The notes beneath the pieces were generated by a model. It had not been told where the DNA came from and searched no databases. It was given only the letters and a program-made list of their open reading frames with translations. A stretch of DNA of 64,000 nucleotides from Rivularia sp. T60_A2020_040. Lineage in GTDB: Bacteria; Cyanobacteriota; Cyanobacteriia; Cyanobacteriales; Nostocaceae. The stretch covers positions 16,090-80,089 of the forward strand of contig JACYMD010000112.1 in assembly GCA_015272215.1 (NCBI GenBank). The letters run 5' to 3'. This document shows, piece by piece, positions 17,209 to 27,055 of this stretch (position 1 is its first letter; each line of letters starts with the position of its first letter). Both the position numbers and the translations under genes were made by a program.

Positions 17209-17794
17209 GTTATTCCCTAAATTATTTAAGAGTTATCAATTATTAGTTATTGGTTAACCGTGATCACTGTTCACTGATAACTGATAACTGATTTATAGTT
17301 CTATCGTTGAAACTCAACCGAATTATTCTTTTCTTTAGAAGTGTTTACACAACTAACATGATGTAAGTGCTATTACTTGTGGAATTGATATCTCTATGGT
17401 AATGGATCAATCTTTGGTATTTTATGAATTAATTGTTGATATTGTATACGCAGAGACTTTTGGGGCTTACAATGTAATCACTGATACGCAGTAGGTCAGA
17501 TGAATAATAGTACATAAAATGATCATTTGTACTTGTCGCTACAATTGTGATTATTTTCGGTAGAATATTAATCCGGTGAGTTATTTATGAGTTAATTCAC
17601 CGGAATACACCAGTTAGAATAATTCGGCGCTGCTGAATCGTGGTATGAGATTGAAAATGTAGTAGAAAGGCAAATGTTTGCGTTTTTATGAAGTTTTTCA
17701 GCCTGGGAACAAGAAATGATTTGGATTGCTTCGGCTACTGTCTACAAGCTACGGAATCAAACAGAATATTATAAATGTTAATTTAATTAGTTAT
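17209..17794. other. Intergenic region, no gene seen
   Basis: Nearly 590 bp between divergent genes. It contains short direct repeats (ACTGATAACTGATAACTG near 17272-17290). No convincing gene. The plus-strand dehydrogenase frame could extend up to 17726, but that part has no coding character. Confidence 0.4.
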
Positions 17795-18982
17795 ATGCTT
17801 AATCAATCAAAAAAAACTTTGTCATTAACTCTCGCAGTAGCCCCAACCAAGGTAATTCGTGGTAGCGAAATCCTCGATCAAGCAGTAGATGATATATCTC
17901 GTTTGGGAAATCGTCCCTTAGTAATAGGTGGCGATCGCACTTTAAATATCATCCAAAATTATCTGCAATTGTGGGAATCTCAGGAATTAAATGTTGAGAA
18001 AGCTTGTTATACTCCCGATTGCAGTGAAAGCAGTTTGGCGGTTTTAAGAGCTAAAGCCCAAGAGCATCAAGCTGATGTAATTATCGGTGTCGGTGGTGGT
18101 AAAGCCTTGGATACGGCGAAATTAGTCGCGCATCAGTTGCAAATACCAGTGGTGACAATCCCGACTAGTGCGGCTACTTGTGCGGCTTGGACTGCACTTT
18201 CTAACGTGTATTCTGAGCAAGGAGCGTTTTTATATGACGTGGCTTTGGATAAATGTCCCGATTTACTGATATTAGATTACAATTTGATTCAAACTGCACC
18301 GCAAAATACCTTAGTAGCGGGAATTGGTGACGCGATCGCTAAATGGTATGAAGCGTCGGTAAGTAGCGGAGATTCCGAACAAACTCTGATTATTGCAGCG
18401 GTTCAACAAGCTAGAGTTTTACGCGATATTTTATTACAAAAATCGCTGGCTGCCTTGCAATCTCCTGGAAGCGAAGTTTGGCGAGAAGTTGTAGACGCAA
18501 CAGTTTTACTGGCTGGAGTCATCGGTGGCATCGGCGGCGCACAATGTCGTACTGTTGCGGCTCATGCAGTCCATAATGGTTTAACTCATGTTTGTGGACG
18601 TGGTAGCATTCATGGGGAAAAAGTTGCTTACGGTATTTTGGTGCAGTTGCGTTTGGAAGAAATGCTTCAAGGAAATCAATTAGCTGCGGCTGCAAGAGGG
18701 CAATTATTGAAATTCTATGGGGAAATTGGATTACCCCAAAAGCTCGATGATTTGGGCTTGGGTAACATCACTCTCAAACAGTTACAAAGTGCAGCCGAAT
18801 TTGCTTTACAACCGGATTCCGATATTCATAGATTACCGTTTAAAGTTGCTCTCGAACAATTAATGGCAGCAATGGTTTCCACTACCGCACCAGGAGAAAC
18901 AGGTGGTTTGTCATCGAGCTTAAGCAACGGGATGAATCAAGGTAAAAAGTTTTCTGGTTCAAAAAGTGATCAGAAAGCATAA
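17795..18982 (+). CDS. Iron-containing alcohol dehydrogenase family protein (glycerol dehydrogenase-like)
   Basis: 395 residues from the ATG at 17795; an earlier in-frame start at 17726 adds 23 unconserved residues. The group III dehydrogenase pattern is clear: GVGGGKALDTAK binds the NAD(P) phosphates, PTSAATCAAWTALSNVY follows, and metal ligands lie in DAIAKWYEAS, the His of VAAHAVHNGLTH and the His of SIHGEKVAYG. Relatives include glycerol dehydrogenase and sn-glycerol-1-phosphate dehydrogenase; the substrate is not known here. The next gene, an aminotransferase on the same strand, begins 152 bp later after a repeat fragment, so an operon is uncertain. Confidence 0.85.
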   Translation: MLNQSKKTLSLTLAVAPTKVIRGSEILDQAVDDISRLGNRPLVIGGDRTLNIIQNYLQLWESQELNVEKACYTPDCSESSLAVLRAKAQEHQADVIIGVGGGKALDTAKLVAHQLQIPVVTIPTSAATCAAWTALSNVYSEQGAFLYDVALDKCPDLLILDYNLIQTAPQNTLVAGIGDAIAKWYEASVSSGDSEQTLIIAAVQQARVLRDILLQKSLAALQSPGSEVWREVVDATVLLAGVIGGIGGAQCRTVAAHAVHNGLTHVCGRGSIHGEKVAYGILVQLRLEEMLQGNQLAAAARGQLLKFYGEIGLPQKLDDLGLGNITLKQLQSAAEFALQPDSDIHRLPFKVALEQLMAAMVSTTAPGETGGLSSSLSNGMNQGKKFSGSKSDQKA

Positions 18983-19036
18983 AATAATTATCTGGTTAAC
19001 GATAAAATTTACTCTTCTCAATGCTGCCGATTTAAG

Positions 19037-19072
19037 CCTGCGACGGCGGGTTTTGATTGTGTAGTCGCGGTA
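19037..19072. repeat. Fragment of the GC-rich dispersed repeat
   Basis: GCGACGGCGGGTTTTGATTG followed by TGTAGTCGCGG resembles the CCACGGCGGGTTTTATTCGTGTAGCC block within the element at 12771-13120 and lies just upstream of the aminotransferase gene. Confidence 0.5.
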
Positions 19073-19134
19073 ACAAAGCGCCAGAGGAATGTGGTGACTT
19101 CAGTAAATCTAACTATTAATAGTGAAATCGGAAA

Positions 19135-20346
19135 ATGAACTTAGACTGGATCATCCCAGCCCAACGTATACAAAAGCTACCCGCTTATCCATTTGCTCGC
19201 TTGGATGAATTGAAAACCAAAGCCCGCGAGCAAGGTTTGGATTTGATTGATTTGGGCATGGGAAACCCTGATGGAGCAACACCACAAGCTGTAATTGATG
19301 CCGCGATCGAAGCTTTAAAAAATCCTCAGAATCACGGTTATCCTCCTTTTGAAGGAACGGCTGATTTCCGCAAAGCTATTACTAATTGGTATCATCGCCG
19401 CTATGGAGTAAATTTAGACCCCGATAGCGAAGCTCTACCACTACTTGGCTCTAAGGAAGGTTTAGGACATTTAGCATTAGCTTATGTTAATCCTGGTGAT
19501 GTGGTTTTAGTTCCTTCTCCATCCTATCCCGTTCATTTTCGAGGTCCTTTAATTGCTGGTGGTGAAATTCACAATTTAATTTTAAAGCCAGAAAATGACT
19601 GGTTAATTGACTTAAGTGCAATACCCGATACTGTTGCAGAACGAGCCAAGATACTTTATTTTAATTATCCTAATAATCCCACTGCGGCTACTGCACCCCG
19701 CGAATTTTTTGAAGAAATAGTTGCTTTTGCTCAAAAATACCAAATTCTGCTAGTACACGATTTGTGTTATGCGGAGTTAGCATTTGATGGCTATCAACCC
19801 ACAAGTTTGTTAGAAATTCCCGGTGCAAAAGATATTGGTGTAGAATTTCATACCATGTCTAAAACCTATAATATGGCAGGTTGGCGCGTGGGTTTTGTAG
19901 TCGGCAACCGTCACGTCATCCAAGGTTTACGAACGCTGAAAACAAATTTAGACTACGGTATCTTTTCTGCATTACAAGTAGCGGCTCAAACTGCTTTACA
20001 ATTGCCAGATAGTTATTTGCAGCAAGTCCAACAACGCTATTCTAGCCGTCGCGACTTCCTGATTCAAGGTTTGACGGATTTAGGTTGGAACATTCCCAAA
20101 ACCAAAGCTACAATGTATTTATGGGTTCCATCTCCTGAAGGTATGAATTCCACCGATTTTGCTTTACATCTATTACAGCAAACAGGTGTAGTTGTAACTC
20201 CTGGTAACGCTTTTGGGATTGGTGGTGAAAATTACGTTCGTATCAGTTTAATTACGGATACTCAACGATTAGGCGAAGCTTTGCATAGATTTGAGCAAGC
20301 AGGTATTAATTATCACTCTCAGCCTGTAGTTTTTAGTTCAAAATAG
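19135..20346 (+). CDS. Class I/II PLP-dependent aminotransferase (aspartate/LL-diaminopimelate aminotransferase-like)
   Basis: 403 residues, fold-type I aminotransferase. LDLIDLGMGNPDGATP opens the substrate site, NYPNNPTAATAP is the conserved Asn-Pro loop, the PLP lysine is in SKTYNMAGWRVGF and the carboxylate-binding Arg is in NYVRISL. Close relatives in cyanobacteria are named LL-diaminopimelate aminotransferase or aspartate aminotransferase; I cannot separate these from sequence alone. The reaction is reversible amino transfer from an acidic amino acid, in the cytoplasm. An ArsR-type regulator starts 35 bp downstream on the same strand. Confidence 0.87.
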   Translation: MNLDWIIPAQRIQKLPAYPFARLDELKTKAREQGLDLIDLGMGNPDGATPQAVIDAAIEALKNPQNHGYPPFEGTADFRKAITNWYHRRYGVNLDPDSEALPLLGSKEGLGHLALAYVNPGDVVLVPSPSYPVHFRGPLIAGGEIHNLILKPENDWLIDLSAIPDTVAERAKILYFNYPNNPTAATAPREFFEEIVAFAQKYQILLVHDLCYAELAFDGYQPTSLLEIPGAKDIGVEFHTMSKTYNMAGWRVGFVVGNRHVIQGLRTLKTNLDYGIFSALQVAAQTALQLPDSYLQQVQQRYSSRRDFLIQGLTDLGWNIPKTKATMYLWVPSPEGMNSTDFALHLLQQTGVVVTPGNAFGIGGENYVRISLITDTQRLGEALHRFEQAGINYHSQPVVFSSK

Positions 20347-20380
20347 ATATGACTGATTCTAAATTCACTTATAAGTTAAG

Positions 20381-20704
20381 TTGATGCAATCTCCTGTTAC
20401 TATTCCAGATACGATTATTTTCGGTTTTCAAGCTTTATCCGAACCATTGCGGATAAAAGTATTGCAATTGCTGCGAAATCGTGAAATCTGTGTTTGTGAT
20501 TTGTGCGATATTTTAAACGTCAGCCAATCAAAGCTGTCTTTTCATCTCAAAACCCTTAAAGACGCGAATTTAGTTTGCGCTCGTCAAGAAGGACGTTGGA
20601 TTTACTATAGCCTTAATCAACCTCAATTTGGATTACTACAGCAATATTTAGCAGAATACAGCCAATGTGGTGTAATAATCTCTGCACCTTCTTGCGAAGA
20701 CTAG
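20381..20704 (+). CDS. ArsR/SmtB-family winged-helix metalloregulator
   Basis: 107 residues. The recognition region is VCDLCDILNVSQSKLSFHLKTLKDANLV, and REICVCDLCDIL contains the CVCDLC motif on the helix that binds As(III) or similar soft metals in ArsR. A second Cys cluster may be CGVIISAPSCED at the end. The sensor would release DNA on metal binding. No arsenic or metal transport gene is adjacent: upstream is the aminotransferase, downstream rpsD. It may therefore control a distant target. Family secure; ligand inferred. Confidence 0.88.
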   Translation: MMQSPVTIPDTIIFGFQALSEPLRIKVLQLLRNREICVCDLCDILNVSQSKLSFHLKTLKDANLVCARQEGRWIYYSLNQPQFGLLQQYLAEYSQCGVIISAPSCED

Positions 20705-21026
20705 CTGTAGTTGTAATGCAGGGATTTCAATTTTGATGTGTTGAAACTCGCTGATAAATAAATTATTATTTCTTCATAAATTTTTGATTATTTTGATTAT
20801 TTTGATTATTTGATTTTGATTATTTGATTATTTTTTTAATTAAAATTACTTTGTTTAATTGTTTCGTGATTCTCCGGGAACACTTCCGGTGAAAAGTTTG
20901 CGCTACCTAACGTACTCTGATAGAAACCGTCCGATGCAGCAGCCTACCCATTCCCTATTCTTCGTTCCACCTCTATAATGATATGTCTGTGAGTAAAATT
21001 AAAAGGATTAGATCGAGGAAGCGATA
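20705..21026. promoter_or_regulatory. rpsD upstream region with AT-rich tandem repeat and candidate -10 box
   Basis: A degenerate TTTTGATTA tandem tract covers about 20782-20836. TATAAT at 20974-20979 is a plausible -10 box 47 bp before the rpsD ATG; no convincing -35 is seen. GAGGAAG precedes the ATG. Confidence 0.45.
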
Positions 21027-21635
21027 ATGTCCCGATACAGAGGACCTAGACTAAGAATTACACGTCGCCTTGGTGAATTACCAGGATTAACTCGTAAAAG
21101 TGCTAGACGTGCTTATCCCCCCGGACAGCACGGTCAAAACCGTAAAAAGCGTTCTGAGTATGCTATTCGATTGGAAGAAAAGCAAAAGCTTAAGTTCAAT
21201 TACGGTTTAACTGAAAAACAATTGGTACGTTACGTCCGCAAAGCAAGACGAGTCACTGGTTCTACCGGACAAGTTTTGTTACAGTTGCTTGAAATGCGTT
21301 TGGATAACACTGTTTTCCGTTTGGGAATGGCTCCTACCATCCCCGCAGCGCGTCAATTGGTGAATCACGGACACGTTACCGTCAACGGTCGTGAAGTAAA
21401 TATTGCTAGCTACCAGTGTCGTCCTGGAGAAGTAATTAGCGTTAGAAATAAAGACAATTCTCGCCAGTTGGTGGAAACCAATTTGCAATATCCTGGTTTA
21501 GCAAACCTTCCCAGCCATTTGGAGTTTGATAAAAATACAATGGTTGGAAAAGTTAATGGTGTTTGCGAACGGGAATGGATTGCTTTGAGCGTTAATGAAC
21601 TGTTAGTAGTTGAATACTACTCACGAAAAGCTTAA
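21027..21635 (+). CDS. rpsD: 30S ribosomal protein S4
   Basis: 202 residues, the standard cyanobacterial/plastid length. It opens with [20 protein letters not shown] and [17 protein letters not shown], and the S4 RNA-binding domain is [32 protein letters not shown] (about 90-150). It binds 16S rRNA early in 30S assembly. The gene stands alone as usual in cyanobacteria. GAGGAAG 5 nt upstream fixes the start. An inverted repeat follows at 21824-21890. Confidence 0.98.
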   Translation: MSRYRGPRLRITRRLGELPGLTRKSARRAYPPGQHGQNRKKRSEYAIRLEEKQKLKFNYGLTEKQLVRYVRKARRVTGSTGQVLLQLLEMRLDNTVFRLGMAPTIPAARQLVNHGHVTVNGREVNIASYQCRPGEVISVRNKDNSRQLVETNLQYPGLANLPSHLEFDKNTMVGKVNGVCEREWIALSVNELLVVEYYSRKA

Positions 21636-21724
21636 CAATTTTAGATTTTGGATTTTAGATTTTAGATTTTGCATCTTAGAATCTAATCCAAAATCTGAAA
21701 AGTTAAAAGTTAGCAGTTAGTTTT

Positions 21725-21753
21725 GTAGAGACGTAGCAATGCTACGTCTGTAC
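21725..21753. repeat. GTAGAGACGTAGCAATGCTACGTCTGTAC palindrome
   Basis: Near-perfect palindrome; further copies near 53235, 59306 and 59338. Confidence 0.8.
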
Positions 21754-21823
21754 GGGAATTAGGAGTTAGAAGTTAGTAATTTGAATTGTTCTTTAAAGAT
21801 TTATCAATTCTTAAAAATACCAA

Positions 21824-21890
21824 AAAAACCGGGTTTCTTGTCAAATCTAAGTCTCAAAAACTTGATTTTTTCTTTAGAAACCCGGTTTTT
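21824..21890. repeat. AAAAACCGGGTTTCT/AGAAACCCGGTTTTT inverted repeat between convergent genes
   Basis: 15-bp perfect arms (21824-21838 and 21876-21890) between the 3' ends of rpsD and the propeller-like gene. The second arm ends in a T run on the plus strand and the first arm supplies a T run on the minus strand, so it could terminate both. Confidence 0.8.
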
Positions 21891-21912
21891 AATTTAGGTG
21901 TATTCTGATCAG

Positions 21913-23907
21913 TTAGCCAACGAGTTCAATATTTTTGAATTGTCCAACTGCTGTTGGATTTGCTACATCATGGTCGTTAGCGATAGTTAAGAAGTCAAAT
22001 TGACCAGTGAAGAAATCGCCTACAGCAATGGAATATTGTGTGAATCCGTTGTCGGAACCAACAATATAGTCGTCTAAGTCGTCGATACCCCAGCTTTGGC
22101 TACCATCAATTTGGAAGAAATTTCCACTATCCGATTGGGAACTAATAATATTATCATTATCGAAGCCAATGCCCTGAATTTCGGCTTTACCATTACCCGC
22201 AAATTCAAATTTGAGTAAAGTATTCTCTATGATTTCATACCCAGTAATATCCAAACGTCTCCAACCGTTTTTTTCTAATTGCAATTCATTTTTGTTGCTA
22301 ATAGTTGCAATTAAGTTTGGGTTTTGACTTGCACCACCGTAGGATAAAACTTTTTCACTTTGAGTTACTCCATTGATGGAAATATTAAGGGAATCGGGAG
22401 TATTCTCTAAGTTTGAAGATGTATCAACAGTCCCATTATTAGTATCATCTCCAGATAGGGGAATTTGATTTTGTTGAGGGGTTAAAGGACTATTTTGTGG
22501 GGTAGCTGGTGTTGTCTTCGGAGGTGCATCATTTCCACCAATTACCACCAGATACCAGTCATTTTTCCCACCTGCTTGATCTTGGATGGCATTGTGAGTA
22601 ATTTGACCTCCTTTAAAATCAGTGGTTGTCACAACTGCTGTTTTACCTTTGCGAACAGCTGCTACAGCCCCATCACTATCTGTGATTGGTGTCCATGAAA
22701 GTCTTTTTTGTAAATCTGGACTAATTGTTGCAATGTATCCCTCAAAACCAGCATAATCACTTACTGGTTTTCCTTCAATAGTCTGTTTGTCTCGATTGGC
22801 AATCCTAGCTCCAGCACCTCCAGCCAGAATTACGGTACCATTTTCTGTGGCTGTAATTGAATTTACATCGACTGAATTACCTTTACCATTGTTAAGACGA
22901 CTTAATAAAGATTGACCTTTAATTAAATCACCAGTTTTGAGGTCGTAACGACCGTACCAAGTCATTTTTACCGAACCGACGTTGGTAGGAGTGTTATATT
23001 TATCTGTTTCAATCTTTCTATCCTTAGTCAGTTTCTCTGATAAATCCAAAGGATCGCGATAGAAAATTGAAAAACCAGTACCACCATTGACGTAGTATGA
23101 AGAATATAGCTGTCCATCACGTCCGATAGCTACACGCTGTCCTCGTGTATCAGCCATCAATTTTTCTTTGTAAATGTCTTTATTGTCAAAGTCATAGTTT
23201 TTCCAGAGATTATCTCCTTTGTATGACCATGCTTGAGTAAACGCAACTTGTAAAATTTTGGTTTTTTGCTCGAATCCTGTCGCAATTACCATACCTCCAT
23301 TTTGGTCGGTAACAGCTATATCTTCAAATTGACGTTTGCTGCTGTTGGTACTCCATTCTTTGAGTTGTTGTCCTTTACCGTCGAATAGATAAGCTCTGTC
23401 TGCACCTTGGATATCTCTGACAACACCGACTTTACCTCCATCGGAAATCGCTATCCGAGAAACATTGCTCAGAGATTTACTCCATTTGACTTTTGTCGCA
23501 TCAGCATTTAATACAGCCATTCCACCCTGATAAGCGACAGCGATATCACCATTACCATTCTTGGAAACTTCTAAATCCAGTACTTTTCCTGGTAAACGAG
23601 TTGTAGCAACGGCTTGATTAGTTCGAGAGTCGTAACGGACAATTGTTCCGTCTCCACCACCAAGGAGTTTAGTCTCTTTCCCTCCCAGGTTGGAGTTTTT
23701 TAAGGAACCTCCCACAATAACGAAATTACCATCAAGGGAAATATCCACCGCATTGGTAAAATCATCTTCTTTCCCACCCAAATAGGTAGCAGCGGAAACG
23801 TCTAAATTATTTGTGGGAGACTGAGGTAGAGGTTTATTCTGTACCGACGAGATGGAATTTTGGCTTTGAAGATTACTATTATCGAACTGGTTGATTTTAG
23901 TAGCCAT
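21913..23907 (-). CDS. Large extracellular-type protein: propeller-like region plus C-terminal carbohydrate-binding-like domain
   Basis: 664 residues, no signal peptide. Residues about 35-455 contain repeated strand motifs of the type FVIVGGSL, IAVAYQGG, VIATGFEQ and VILAGGAGA, spaced as in a beta-propeller or SBBP-like repeat. A Thr/Pro/Asn linker (about 455-500) leads to a C-terminal domain (about 505-664) with GWRRLDITGYEI, FQIDGSQSWGIDDLDDYIVG, YSIAVGDFFTGQFDFLTIANDHD and QFKNIELV, a jelly-roll pattern seen in carbohydrate-binding modules. Leaderless secretion resembles type I (RTX) substrates, but no exporter is adjacent. Function unknown; surface or exopolysaccharide association is an inference. 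Confidence 0.65.
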   Translation of the reverse strand: MATKINQFDNSNLQSQNSISSVQNKPLPQSPTNNLDVSAATYLGGKEDDFTNAVDISLDGNFVIVGGSLKNSNLGGKETKLLGGGDGTIVRYDSRTNQAVATTRLPGKVLDLEVSKNGNGDIAVAYQGGMAVLNADATKVKWSKSLSNVSRIAISDGGKVGVVRDIQGADRAYLFDGKGQQLKEWSTNSSKRQFEDIAVTDQNGGMVIATGFEQKTKILQVAFTQAWSYKGDNLWKNYDFDNKDIYKEKLMADTRGQRVAIGRDGQLYSSYYVNGGTGFSIFYRDPLDLSEKLTKDRKIETDKYNTPTNVGSVKMTWYGRYDLKTGDLIKGQSLLSRLNNGKGNSVDVNSITATENGTVILAGGAGARIANRDKQTIEGKPVSDYAGFEGYIATISPDLQKRLSWTPITDSDGAVAAVRKGKTAVVTTTDFKGGQITHNAIQDQAGGKNDWYLVVIGGNDAPPKTTPATPQNSPLTPQQNQIPLSGDDTNNGTVDTSSNLENTPDSLNISINGVTQSEKVLSYGGASQNPNLIATISNKNELQLEKNGWRRLDITGYEIIENTLLKFEFAGNGKAEIQGIGFDNDNIISSQSDSGNFFQIDGSQSWGIDDLDDYIVGSDNGFTQYSIAVGDFFTGQFDFLTIANDHDVANPTAVGQFKNIELVG

Positions 23908-24619
23908 TTTTCACTCCATTTAAATGAACTTTTATCGGTAGATAACTCTGAATAACTAACTCCTTGTTTTACTTTTTTTACTTTGTAACTAAGGGTATGT
24001 ACGATTACCCTACAGTGAATCAACACCGATTTGTTAGCCCTTAGTACAGTTTAAAAAGTTGCCACACCACTCCAAAAAATACGGATTTTTCCCTTGCTAT
24101 TTGGAACTATTTTTGATATTTTAATAGACTTTTTTGTCGAATTTCAGTTAATTTAATAATATAGTTTCAATATTTTACAAGTACTTAAAAATACAATTAA
24201 GTATTTAAGTTTGATGATAAAAACAGAGAATTCTGTCAAATTTTGATTTAAATTTTTGATTTAAACTTTTTATTTAGTATCAGTAATATTAATGAGTTAA
24301 GAATAAAATGCAGTTATTTGCTTGATATGCATTTTTTTAACAGTTGACAGTTAATGGTTGAGGATAATTAACCACTATGCACTAACCACTAACCACTATC
24401 TAAGTAGGTAGGCGTAATTAAATATAAGATAAAACCTCACCCTGCCGTACTGCTCCCTCTCCGTATATTAGGAGAGGGATTGAGGGTGAGGTTTTATATT
24501 TAATTTGACCCACTTACTTACTAACCACTATCTACTAACTCCTCTTTATTCCCTATCGAGTCAAGTTGAGATTTTTTCGTCACAATATAAATTAACGTGT
24601 CGAAAACCGCTAAGAATTT
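23908..24619. other. AT-rich divergent intergenic region with an inverted repeat
   Basis: About 710 bp. Contains the inverted repeat at 24418-24503 and TAACCACTA-type short repeats (24368-24395 and 24524-24535). No gene seen. Confidence 0.5.
24418..24503. repeat. AAACCTCACCCT...AGGGTGAGGTTT inverted repeat with inner CCCTCTCC/GGAGAGGG arms
   Basis: Outer arms read AATATAAGATAAAACCTCACCCT and AGGGTGAGGTTTTATATT; inner arms are CTCCCTCTCC and GGAGAGGGA. A related copy is at 42713-42780. Confidence 0.85.
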
Positions 24620-25999
24620 ATGATGACATCGAGTTACAATCTGCCTCCCAGCGGGAAAATGCCGATATTTCTCAGACGGATGAAGTTTGTGTTCCAACCT
24701 TTGGAATACCTGGAGGATTTTGCTCAAGCTTACGGTGATAGTTTTAGTCTTCCGACTAAAGATGGTAATAATACCGTTTATTTCAGTCAACCCGAAGCAC
24801 TAGAACAGATTTTTACAGCAAATGCTAATTTTTTAAAAACTGGGGGAAACTCTATACTAAAATTTCTGGTTGGTGATAATTCTTTGATTCTACTAAATGG
24901 CGATCGCCATCAACGTCAGCGAAAGTTATTGACTCCTCCTTTTCACGGAGATAGAATGCGGACTTATGGTATGACTATCTGTGAAATCGCTGAGCGGGTA
25001 AGCGAGAAATGGGGTACTGGTAAACCTTTCAATATCCGAGAATCGATGCAGCAAATTACTTTGAGCGTAATTTTACGAGCTGTATTTGGTTTGGATGAAG
25101 GAAACCGCTTGGATGAACTTCGTCTACGAATTTCTTTGCTACTGGATTTTATTAGTTCCCCTTTGTTATCAGCTAGTTTGTTTTTTAGCTTTTTACAAAA
25201 GGATTGGGGTAGTTGGAGTCCCTGGGGTAGAGTTTTGCATTTACGCTCTTCAATTGATGATTTGATTTATGATTTGATTGAGGAACGTCGCGCCGAATCA
25301 AACCAAAATCGCGAAGATATCTTGAGTTTGATGATGTCTGCACGTTATGAAGATGGTGGAGCGATGTCAAATGAAGAATTACGCGATGAATTGATGACGC
25401 TGCTATTTGCGGGACATGAAACTACCGCTTCTGCATTGACCTGGGCTTTTTACTGGGTTGATTATTTACCCGAAGTACGAGAAAAATTACTCAAAGAATT
25501 AAATGATTTAGGTGAGAATCCGGAACCAGATTTAGTTGCGAAGTTGCCTTATTTGACAGCAGTTTGTCAAGAGACTCTCCGTATCTATCCCATTGCTATG
25601 AATGCTTTTCCGAGAATTGTAGTAAATCCGATTGAAATAGGCGGTTATAAATTACCGAAAGATACCTGGATAATTCCCGCTATTTATTTAGCACACCATC
25701 GGGAAGAAGTTTACCCGCAATCCAAGCAGTTTAAACCAGAAAGATTTTTAGAAAGACAATTTAGCTCTTACGAATTTTTTCCCTTTGGTGGTGGAAACCG
25801 TCGCTGTATTGGTTCAGCATTCGCAATGTATGAAATGAAGTTGGTATTAGCAAAAATTTTATCGCAATATGAAGTATCAAGAATTGATAAACGTCCGGTT
25901 AAACCTGTACGTCGTGGTTTGACTTTAGCGACACCCGCAAAAATGAAAATGCTTGCAACACCTGTAAAGAAGGTTGTGAAAACTCCAGTTGGAGTGTAG
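24620..25999 (+). CDS. Cytochrome P450, CYP110-like
   Basis: 459 residues, full length. The I-helix oxygen-activation motif is FAGHETTASAL, the K-helix ETLRIYP provides ExxR, and the haem loop FFPFGGGNRRCIGSAF carries the Cys ligand. The PFGGGNRRCIG form and the N-terminal FLRRMKFVFQPLEYLEDFAQAYGD match the CYP110 group common in filamentous cyanobacteria, where members act on fatty acids, alkanes or terpenes. No membrane anchor is evident. No terpene synthase or ferredoxin gene adjoins it. The C-terminus has a Lys/Pro-rich extension. Substrate unknown. Confidence 0.93.
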   Translation: MMTSSYNLPPSGKMPIFLRRMKFVFQPLEYLEDFAQAYGDSFSLPTKDGNNTVYFSQPEALEQIFTANANFLKTGGNSILKFLVGDNSLILLNGDRHQRQRKLLTPPFHGDRMRTYGMTICEIAERVSEKWGTGKPFNIRESMQQITLSVILRAVFGLDEGNRLDELRLRISLLLDFISSPLLSASLFFSFLQKDWGSWSPWGRVLHLRSSIDDLIYDLIEERRAESNQNREDILSLMMSARYEDGGAMSNEELRDELMTLLFAGHETTASALTWAFYWVDYLPEVREKLLKELNDLGENPEPDLVAKLPYLTAVCQETLRIYPIAMNAFPRIVVNPIEIGGYKLPKDTWIIPAIYLAHHREEVYPQSKQFKPERFLERQFSSYEFFPFGGGNRRCIGSAFAMYEMKLVLAKILSQYEVSRIDKRPVKPVRRGLTLATPAKMKMLATPVKKVVKTPVGV

Positions 26000-26165
26000 T
26001 TATAAGTTAAGGGTTAGGAGTTAGGAATTATATCAAGTGCAAATAATTAGTTATTATTGCCTACTCCCTACTCCCTTTATTACGTTTAAAAATTAAGATT
26101 GCTGTAATGCAGCGTGGAATAATTAAGGGATTGGTAGAATTGATGTTAAGCCACTGGAGGTGAAC

Positions 26166-26435
26166 ATGGAAACGATGAAGTTAAATGCACATATTAGTAC
26201 AGATGGTATATTACAAATCGAAATGCCAACTAATTTGAAAAATACTTCTGTTGAGGTAGTGGTAGTTGTACAGGCGTTATTAGAAGAAGCCGAAACACGT
26301 CATAACGCTTGGGGAAAACCTACAACCAAAAAATCAATAAGTAATGCAATTACCAGAATGCAACAGTTGCGGCAAGAAGTTGCTTTAGATAAAGCTTCCA
26401 TTCGTTCCATGATAGAAGAGGATCGAAGATTTTAA
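26166..26435 (+). CDS. Putative antitoxin of a VapBC-type pair
   Basis: 89 residues from the ATG at 26166; a GTG at 26160 is the last base of GGAGG and so lies inside the ribosome binding site, which argues for the ATG 5 nt after it. The N-terminal half is strand-forming (AHISTDGILQIEMPTNL, VEVVVVVQALL), the C-terminal half is basic and helical with RMQQLRQEVALDKASIRSMIEEDRRF, the usual toxin-binding tail. Its stop TAA overlaps the next ATG by one base (TAATG). It would repress its own promoter together with the toxin. DNA-binding fold not certain. Confidence 0.78.
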   Translation: METMKLNAHISTDGILQIEMPTNLKNTSVEVVVVVQALLEEAETRHNAWGKPTTKKSISNAITRMQQLRQEVALDKASIRSMIEEDRRF

Positions 26436-26863
26436 TGCAGTTTGTTTTAGATTGTTCTGTCGCAATCAGTTGGTGTCTGGTGGATGAAAATAACGATTAT
26501 GCTAATGCCATACTAGAAATAATGGCAGATTGTGAAGCATTTGTACCAGGAATTTGGTTTTTAGAGATTGCGAATGTTTTATTAGTGGCTGAACGACGTA
26601 ATCGTATGACAACTGAACAATCGGAAGAAGCTATTAACTTGTTACAGTCATTGTTAATCCAGGTTGATACGGTTACAGATAGAAACGCATTGGGTACAAC
26701 ATTGGCTTTAGGACGACAAGAAAGTTTAGCATCTTATGACGCAGCTTACTTAGAATTGGCGTTACGATTAGGACTACCATTAGCCACCATTGATACAAGA
26801 TTAGCGGAAGCGGCTAGGAGATGCAGCGTGGATTTGGTTACTCCTGACGAAAAAAGGGCTTAG
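26435..26863 (+). CDS. PIN-domain toxin, VapC-like
   Basis: 142 residues, a PIN domain. The four acidic metal-binding positions can be seen: Asp6 in FVLDCSVAISW, Glu44 in WFLEIANVL, Asp102 in SYDAAYLELA and Asp120 in TIDTRLAEAA. VapC toxins are Mg-dependent ribonucleases that cut tRNA or rRNA; the target here is unknown. Translationally coupled to the antitoxin through TAATG. No other conflict gene adjoins. Frame intact, so probably active. Confidence 0.88.
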   Translation: MQFVLDCSVAISWCLVDENNDYANAILEIMADCEAFVPGIWFLEIANVLLVAERRNRMTTEQSEEAINLLQSLLIQVDTVTDRNALGTTLALGRQESLASYDAAYLELALRLGLPLATIDTRLAEAARRCSVDLVTPDEKRA

Positions 26864-27055
26864 TTAAAAATAATTTTTTTCAGGAAAGTAAATCGGCACA
26901 AATAAACCCAATTATGTAACACAATGTAAACTGGCTTAAAAAGCTTACCCTTACTCCCTACTCCCCACTCCCTTTATTACGGTTAAAAATTAAGATGCGT
27001 TACCCGCTCGGCAATAACGCACCTTAGAAATAAATCTAAAATCTAAAATCTAAAA

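Noticed and set aside
24505..24790. Frames on both strands over the P450 start
   Set aside because: Overlap the P450 gene start and have no recognisable products.
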